DNA from: Vulcanimicrobiota bacterium
GTDB lineage: Bacteria > Vulcanimicrobiota > Vulcanimicrobiia > Vulcanimicrobiales > Vulcanimicrobiaceae
Length of the DNA: 64,000 nucleotides
Assembly: GCA_019232905.1 (NCBI GenBank)
Contig: JAFANA010000086.1
Coordinates: forward strand, 1-64,000
Direction: 5' to 3'
Shown: positions 58,264 through 64,000 of the stretch, one piece after another
Layout of the letters: every line of letters starts with the position of its first letter
Numbering within the stretch: position 1 is the stretch's first letter
Translations under genes and position numbers: made by a program
The notes under the pieces: model-generated
What the model saw: the letters and a program-made list of their open reading frames with translations, nothing else
Told to the model about the DNA's origin: nothing
Database searches by the model: none

Positions 58264-59579
58264 AGCATATAGGCGATGTCCGACGTGTAGGTCGGATAGG
58301 CGTAAATCATATCGCGCAGCTGCGCTGCCGGGATACGGTGACGAATAGCGAGCGTAAACACATTGATCAGTTCTTCCGTACCCGGGCCGAGGAAATGCGC
58401 GCCGAGCACGCGATCCTCGGCCTTGTGCACGAACAGCTTGTAGGCTGCGTACCGTTCACCGATGCGGCGGTATGAATACCAGCTCGACATGTCGCCGCCC
58501 TTGATTTCGACGCCGTCGCCCACGTCGTCGACACCGACTGCGGCGAGCACGGGGTTCGAGAACACGAGCGACGGTATCGTCGAGAAGTCCGCTTCACGGT
58601 GATTGCCGTGAAGCATATTCGCCACCACGATTTCTCCGGTAAACGAGCCGACGGGCGTGAGCGGCGGTCCGCCGGAATCGGCCGAATCGCCCGCTGCGTA
58701 CACGTTCGGATTGGACGTGCTCTGCAAGAACGCGTTGACCGTTACGCCTCTCTTCGAGCGCTGCACGTTTCCGCGTTCGAGATCGAGGTCGTCGATCTCG
58801 GGTACGCGGCCCGCGCCGTGCACGACCATGTCGCCGGTGAAGCTCGCGCGATCCGTTTGAACCGTCAATCCGTCAGCGGTGCGTTCTACGCCGCGGACTT
58901 GCGAGTTGAGCTCGATCGTAATCCCCGCGTCGCGTGACGCATCGACCAGTCGTGACACGAGGTCCGCATCAAATTGTGGGAGCGCCCGCGCACCGCGGTG
59001 GAGAATTGTCGCATCGGCGCCGTAGCGCGCGACGAGATGGGCGAACTCAAATGAAATGTATCCGCCCCCGATAAAGACGATCCGTCGCGGCAGCGCATCA
59101 AGATTGAGGAATTGCTCGCTCGTCGTGATGTACGCTTCCCCGGGAATTCCAAGCGTGACGGGACGCGACCCGGCTCCCAGCACGATGTTTGTTGCTCGCA
59201 GTGCGTCGCCGTTCACGGCAATCGTCGACGGATCGCTGAAGCGCGCCTCGCCGTGAAAGCAAGTGATGCCGGCGTCACGATACGACGCTTCTCGCTCTCC
59301 CGGGACCGGATCGGTAAACGTGCGCTTAAAACGCATCAACTGCGGCCAGTCCACCGCGAGCGCTCCCTGTAAGACGTTTCCGATGTCATGGCGCCGGTGT
59401 ACGATCTCTTCCGGTCCGACCAGCACCTTTTTCGGGTCGCACCCGCGCAACGCGCACGTTCCGCCGAACGGCCGTTTGTCGACGATTGCAACCCGGCGTC
59501 CCGCCTGCGCGCAGCCGAGTGCTACGGTCGAACCGGCGGCTCCCGTTCCGATAACGACGACATCGAACTCTTGCGTCAC
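58260..59579 (-). CDS. FAD-dependent pyridine nucleotide-disulfide oxidoreductase
   Basis: VVVIGTGAAGSTVALGCAQAGRRVAIVDKRPFGGTCALRGCDPKKVL; NVYAAGDSADSGGPPLTPV. Confidence 0.88.
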   Translation of the reverse strand: MTQEFDVVVIGTGAAGSTVALGCAQAGRRVAIVDKRPFGGTCALRGCDPKKVLVGPEEIVHRRHDIGNVLQGALAVDWPQLMRFKRTFTDPVPGEREASYRDAGITCFHGEARFSDPSTIAVNGDALRATNIVLGAGSRPVTLGIPGEAYITTSEQFLNLDALPRRIVFIGGGYISFEFAHLVARYGADATILHRGARALPQFDADLVSRLVDASRDAGITIELNSQVRGVERTADGLTVQTDRASFTGDMVVHGAGRVPEIDDLDLERGNVQRSKRGVTVNAFLQSTSNPNVYAAGDSADSGGPPLTPVGSFTGEIVVANMLHGNHREADFSTIPSLVFSNPVLAAVGVDDVGDGVEIKGGDMSSWYSYRRIGERYAAYKLFVHKAEDRVLGAHFLGPGTEELINVFTLAIRHRIPAAQLRDMIYAYPTYTSDIAYML

Positions 59580-60757
59580 GACGCCGTCTCCAGCTCGGCG
59601 ATGCGTTTTCCCAAACTGGGGTGCGTGCCGAAGAAGAACTCATACCATCCCGGGACGTCCTCTTCCGCGAGATTCTGATCGCGCAACCGGCGAAACGCCG
59701 CCGCACCCGCTTGCGCATCGTTCGTTGCCGCAAGGGCAAACCGGTCTGCGGCCCACTCGCGCGAACGCGAGAAGCCCGCGAGTGCCGGGCGTAGAATCTG
59801 CGTGCCTGCGCCGAGCAGTGCGGCGATGCGCGCGATCCGCAACGTTTCTTCCTCATCGGCCGAACGATCGACCAGCGCAACTGCAGCGAGCAGCAACCCC
59901 GTCGCAACTTCCGCGGCAACAATCAAGCGCCACGTGTCGCGCGTCACATAATGGCCTAACTCGTGTGCGATGACGAACTCGATTTCGTCCGGTGAAAAAT
60001 TATCGATCAGCGTGTCGCCGAGCACGATACGGTGCGTGCGTGCGATCCCGGCAACGAAGGCGTTCGCCTTCCGGGTTTGCCGGCTCATATCCATGCGTAG
60101 AATCTCGGCATCGCCGACGCCGAAACGGGATGCGAGTGCGCGCAGGCGCACTTCGAGCGGTCCTTCGAGCCGTTCGAACGTGTTGAACAGCGGAAGAATG
60201 TAGACCGGCACGATAACGTTTGCGAGCACATAGAGCGGAAACGCGGCCGCGGTTGCGACGAAGGGCCACGATCGCGGGAAGCGCCGGACGAGCGTCGCGG
60301 CAAGTGCGGCGAGCAGCGCGGTCACCACTGCCTCAATCGCCGTCGATTTCGCCCAATCCCCGGTGTATGATTTCAAGGATTGTTCGCTCAAGCCGTAGCG
60401 GTGCTCGATGCGAAACCCTTCGGCGATCGACACGGGCAGTTCGGCAACGGCGCCCGCGACCGAAGCGAGAGCAGCAAACGCGGGTGGGCGCGCCCACCGT
60501 GGAAGCGGCGAGACGACGCGTGCAGCCGTCGTGCCGAGAGGGCCATAGGCAAATGCCAAACCTGCCGCCGTCGAACGAATAACGTCGCTGACCGCAAGTG
60601 TGCGCCGCGTGCGTCCGTACGTACTCGCGTTACCGTTCGCATGCGCGAGAGCGCGCGGCTCATTACGTGCAACGCCGAGCGCCTCGATCGTGCGAATCGC
60701 GGCGTAGCCGGCAATTGCGCCGGTCGCGAGTCCAATCACCAACGTGCGGAGCTTCAT
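59576..60757 (-). CDS. M48-family (Ste24/CAAX prenyl protease-like) metallopeptidase
   Basis: IEFVIAHELGHYVTRDTWR (HExxH), FSRSREWAADRFALAAT; multiple TM segments. Start ATG 60757. Confidence 0.88.
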   Translation of the reverse strand: MKLRTLVIGLATGAIAGYAAIRTIEALGVARNEPRALAHANGNASTYGRTRRTLAVSDVIRSTAAGLAFAYGPLGTTAARVVSPLPRWARPPAFAALASVAGAVAELPVSIAEGFRIEHRYGLSEQSLKSYTGDWAKSTAIEAVVTALLAALAATLVRRFPRSWPFVATAAAFPLYVLANVIVPVYILPLFNTFERLEGPLEVRLRALASRFGVGDAEILRMDMSRQTRKANAFVAGIARTHRIVLGDTLIDNFSPDEIEFVIAHELGHYVTRDTWRLIVAAEVATGLLLAAVALVDRSADEEETLRIARIAALLGAGTQILRPALAGFSRSREWAADRFALAATNDAQAGAAAFRRLRDQNLAEEDVPGWYEFFFGTHPSLGKRIAELETAS

Positions 60758-60815
60758 GAGTAGCGTCTTCCCCCTAAATGGCCGCGGATACTCGTAGCGA
60801 ATAGAGCGTTCGACG

Positions 60816-62267
60816 ATGGCTTCCACCGATCTCGACATCATAATCGCCGGCGCCGGACTCTCGGGAATCGCGGCAGGCTATTACGTGCAGTCACGTCTCC
60901 CCGGCCGTTCGTATCGGATTCTCGAAGCACGCGACGCCATCGGCGGCACGTGGGATCTGTTCGTCTATCCGGGTGTGCGCTCGGATTCCGACATGCACAC
61001 GCTCGGCTATAGTTTCCGGCCGTGGCGTGGCGACATTGCGCTCGCGGACGGTCCTTCAATTAAAGCATATATTGCCGAAACCGCGCGTGAACTCGGTATC
61101 GACCGCAACATTCGTTACCGCCGGCGCGTCGTGCGCGCACAGTGGTCGTCGCAAACGGCGCGATGGACGCTTGACGTCGAGGCGGATTCGGCAATCGAAA
61201 CGTACACGTGCCGGTTCCTTTCGATGTGCAGCGGCTATTACAATTACGAACGTGGACACTTGCCGCAGTGGACTGGTGTCGAGCGTTATCGCGGAACGAT
61301 CGTGCATCCGCAGGCGTGGCCCCGGCACTTGGATTGCACGGGCAAGCGTGTGATCGTGATCGGCAGCGGCGCTACCGCCGTGACGCTCGTGCCTGCGCTT
61401 GCGAAGACCGCATCGCACGTCACGATGGTGCAACGCTCGCCGGGATACATCGTCTCCTTACCGCAACGCGATGCGCTTGCACGCGCGCTCAATACAATTC
61501 TGCCGTCAGGGCTGGCCCATGCCGCCGTGCGTTGGAAGAACGTCGCGCGTCAGATGTTGTATTACAGCTTGATGCGCCGGTATCCTGAATTCGCCAGGAA
61601 CAACATCAAGAAGATGACGCGAAGGGAACTTGGAACGGCCTGCGACGTCGATCGTCACTTCACGCCGAAGTACAATCCGTGGGACCAGCGCCTCTGCTTC
61701 GTGCCGAACAGCGATCTCTTTGCGTCTATTCGCAGCGGGAAAGCGTCGGTCGTGACCGATTCCATCGACGAATTCACGGAACACGGCGTGCGTTTGGCTT
61801 CGGGAGAAACGCATGATGCGGACATTATCGTCACGGCGACGGGTCTCGACGTCCAATTACTCGGGGCCACCGAGATACGGATCGACGGAAGGCGCGTTTC
61901 TCCGTCCGAGTTCATTTCGTACAAAGGCATGATGTTCTGCGGCGTTCCAAATTTTTCGCTCGCACTCGGGTATACCAACGCGTCGTGGACGCTCAAATGC
62001 GAGCTCACGGCAAGGTATGTCTGCCGCCTCGTCCGTTATATGGACCGCAGGGGATATGCATATTGCGTTCCTTCGCCGCCGGATCCGTCACTCGCAACGG
62101 AGCCGGCGATTTCGCTGACCTCGGGCTATATCAAACGCGCCGAACACCTGTTGCCGAAGCAAGGATCGCGAAAACCGTGGAAGCTGTACCAAAACTACGC
62201 GCTCGATCTCGCATCGCTGCAGTTCGGCCGCCTCGATGACGGCGTAATGGTTTTTGCGCGCGCATGA
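60816..62267 (+). CDS. Flavin-containing monooxygenase (Baeyer-Villiger/EthA-like)
   Basis: IIIAGAGLSGIAAGYYVQ, GGTWDLFVYPGVRSDSDMHTLGYSF, RVIVIGSGATAVTLVPALA. Confidence 0.9.
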   Translation: MASTDLDIIIAGAGLSGIAAGYYVQSRLPGRSYRILEARDAIGGTWDLFVYPGVRSDSDMHTLGYSFRPWRGDIALADGPSIKAYIAETARELGIDRNIRYRRRVVRAQWSSQTARWTLDVEADSAIETYTCRFLSMCSGYYNYERGHLPQWTGVERYRGTIVHPQAWPRHLDCTGKRVIVIGSGATAVTLVPALAKTASHVTMVQRSPGYIVSLPQRDALARALNTILPSGLAHAAVRWKNVARQMLYYSLMRRYPEFARNNIKKMTRRELGTACDVDRHFTPKYNPWDQRLCFVPNSDLFASIRSGKASVVTDSIDEFTEHGVRLASGETHDADIIVTATGLDVQLLGATEIRIDGRRVSPSEFISYKGMMFCGVPNFSLALGYTNASWTLKCELTARYVCRLVRYMDRRGYAYCVPSPPDPSLATEPAISLTSGYIKRAEHLLPKQGSRKPWKLYQNYALDLASLQFGRLDDGVMVFARA

Positions 62268-63091
62268 ATCACGCAAAGCCGTATGACTTCAAGGGCCGGA
62301 CGGCCGTCATCACCGGCGCCGCGAGCGGCATCGGTCGCGCACTCGCGATTGCGCTTGCCGCGCGCGGAGCACACTTGGCGCTCGTCGATCGGAACGAGGC
62401 GCAGCTTGCGCAAACCGTGCGATTTGCGTCGGGTTCCGGCGTTCGAATCAGTTCGCATCTCGTCGATTTAGCCGACGCTTCTTCGATCGCCGCGTTGCCG
62501 GCGATCGTTTCGGAAACGCATCCGGACGTCGATATCGTCGTCAATAACGCCGGCGTCGCGCTGGGCGGTCTCTTCGAGCAGGTTGAACCGCGCGATTTTG
62601 ACTGGCTGTTCGACATCAATTTCTGGGGCGTCGTACGCATGACGCGCGCGTTCTTACCGAAACTCCGCAAGAGCGACGACGCGGTGCTCGCGAACGTGTC
62701 GAGCATTTTCGGCATCATCGCACCGCCGGCGCAAACGGCGTATTCCGCAAGTAAGTTCGCCGTGCGAGGATTCAGTCAATCGCTTCGTGCCGAGCTTTCC
62801 GGTACGAACGTTGCCGTGACGGTCATTTATCCGGGCGGCGTCGCCACATCGATTGCCGCAACCGCGCGCGAACCGATGGGCACGACGCCCGAGCAGCGCG
62901 AGCGAAACAAACGCTTGTGGCAGAAAATGTTGAGAATGCCGCCAGAAGAGGCCGCCGCAATCATCGTACGCGGAATCGAACGGCGGCGCGCCCGCATCCT
63001 CGTCGGGAACGACGCGAAGATCGCGGCGATCGCCGAACGCTGTGCCCCCGTCTCCTACGGAAGATTGCTACGCCTCTTGAACCGCCGATGA
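62264..63091 (+). CDS. Short-chain dehydrogenase/reductase
   Basis: AVITGAASGIGRALAIALA, VNNAGVALGG, YSASKFAVRGFSQSL. ATGA overlap with the FMO gene. Confidence 0.93.
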   Translation: MNHAKPYDFKGRTAVITGAASGIGRALAIALAARGAHLALVDRNEAQLAQTVRFASGSGVRISSHLVDLADASSIAALPAIVSETHPDVDIVVNNAGVALGGLFEQVEPRDFDWLFDINFWGVVRMTRAFLPKLRKSDDAVLANVSSIFGIIAPPAQTAYSASKFAVRGFSQSLRAELSGTNVAVTVIYPGGVATSIAATAREPMGTTPEQRERNKRLWQKMLRMPPEEAAAIIVRGIERRRARILVGNDAKIAAIAERCAPVSYGRLLRLLNRR

Positions 63092-63951
63092 TCTCCCGGC
63101 GCGTTGAACGCTTGGTGCCGCCGGCCGGCTCGTTCGTGGACGTGGACGGCGCGCGCGTTCATTACGTCGACCGCGGTGAAGGCCGGCCGGTCGTGATGAT
63201 TCATGGCCTCGCGGGCGTGCTCCAGAACTTCACCCATTCACTGGTCGATCGTCTTGCCGAGAATTCACGCGTGATTGTCTTGGATCGCCCGGGAGCCGGA
63301 TATTCCATACGGCACGACGGTACATCGGCCGGTCTGCGCACCCAAGCCGCAACGATTGCGTCGTTCATTCGGGCGCTTGGGCTCGAGCGTCCGCTCGTCG
63401 TCGGTCATTCCCTCGGAGGCGCGATCGCGCTGGCGCTTGCGCTCGATTTCCCCGAAGTCCCGCGCGCCCTCGCGCTCATCGCGCCGCTGACACAGGCGGC
63501 GCAGCGCGCACCGAAACCATTTCGCACGCTCGAAATTTCATCACCATGGATGCGCAGACTCGTTGCGCATACCGTCGCTGTTCCGCTGTCGATGTTCCGG
63601 GCTCGCGACGCCGTTCGAGGCATTTTTGCACCCGAACCCGTTCCAGCCGATTTTGCGACGGCCGGCGGCGGCTTGTTAGGTTTACGTCCCATGCACTTTT
63701 ATCACGCGTCGAGCGATTTGATCGCCGCGCGCGACGACATGCCGCACCTCGTGCAGCGCTACGGCGAGCTGCAACTTCCCGTTCACATCCTCTTCGGAAT
63801 GCAGGACGCGGTCTTATCGTATGAACGGCACGCGGAACCGCTGCGATCGCAAATCCCGCACGTCGCCATCACACTCGTCCGCGGCGGCCATATGCTTCCG
63901 GTCACTCAACCCGACGTCGTCGCACCATTCTTGGTCTCATGCGCAACGTAG
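63088..63951 (+). CDS. Alpha/beta hydrolase
   Basis: VVMIHGLAGVLQNF, RPLVVGHSLGGAIALALAL, HILFGMQDAVLSYE, GGHMLPVTQPD. Start ATG 63088; ATGA overlap with the SDR gene. Confidence 0.88.
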   Translation: MISRRVERLVPPAGSFVDVDGARVHYVDRGEGRPVVMIHGLAGVLQNFTHSLVDRLAENSRVIVLDRPGAGYSIRHDGTSAGLRTQAATIASFIRALGLERPLVVGHSLGGAIALALALDFPEVPRALALIAPLTQAAQRAPKPFRTLEISSPWMRRLVAHTVAVPLSMFRARDAVRGIFAPEPVPADFATAGGGLLGLRPMHFYHASSDLIAARDDMPHLVQRYGELQLPVHILFGMQDAVLSYERHAEPLRSQIPHVAITLVRGGHMLPVTQPDVVAPFLVSCAT

Positions 63952-64000
63952 TGCACGCGATCCGCGGCATGGATAACGCCGAGCGCCGTGCGTGCAAGCG

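Noticed and set aside
63939-64000. Start of another plus-strand gene at ATG 63939
   Set aside because: Only about 20 codons before the window edge; cannot be supported.

Overview
This 64 kb window is a gene-dense, GC-rich bacterial chromosome segment with about 53 protein genes on both strands. I found no rRNA, tRNA, CRISPR array, phage or transposase. The gene style (TonB receptors with carboxypeptidase-regulatory N-termini, many secreted hypotheticals) suggests an Eremiobacterota/Vulcanimicrobiota-like organism, but that is an impression and not a test. Recognisable content: two TonB-dependent receptors, msrAB, lysA, manA, a pabB-aminotransferase fusion, an HPPK / MptA-type GTP cyclohydrolase fusion, a ferritin-like + CDGSH protein, two PBP4-type dacB genes, katG, cytochrome P460, a solute-binding protein / DsrE-like / TsdA-like cluster, an MCP, a BlaI regulator with an M56 BlaR1-like protein, a class A beta-lactamase-like hydrolase, an orphan OppA-like protein, an AmpD-like amidase, dprA, an HdeA-like protein, an ECF sigma/anti-sigma operon, and an FMO/SDR/hydrolase operon. 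Best candidates for something new: (1) a BlaI/BlaR1-type pair in which the M56 metalloprotease carries a C-terminal kelch-repeat domain instead of a penicillin-binding sensor, driven from a symmetric divergent operator/promoter with a predicted leaderless start and sitting in a cell-wall island; (2) a folate-pathway fusion of HPPK to an archaeal-style MptA GTP cyclohydrolase; (3) a stand-alone CuA-type cupredoxin paired with a monoheme outer-membrane-like cytochrome; (4) near-universal absence of space between convergent genes, with three pairs sharing palindromic stop codons. All calls were made by eye from the sequence; no database search was run.
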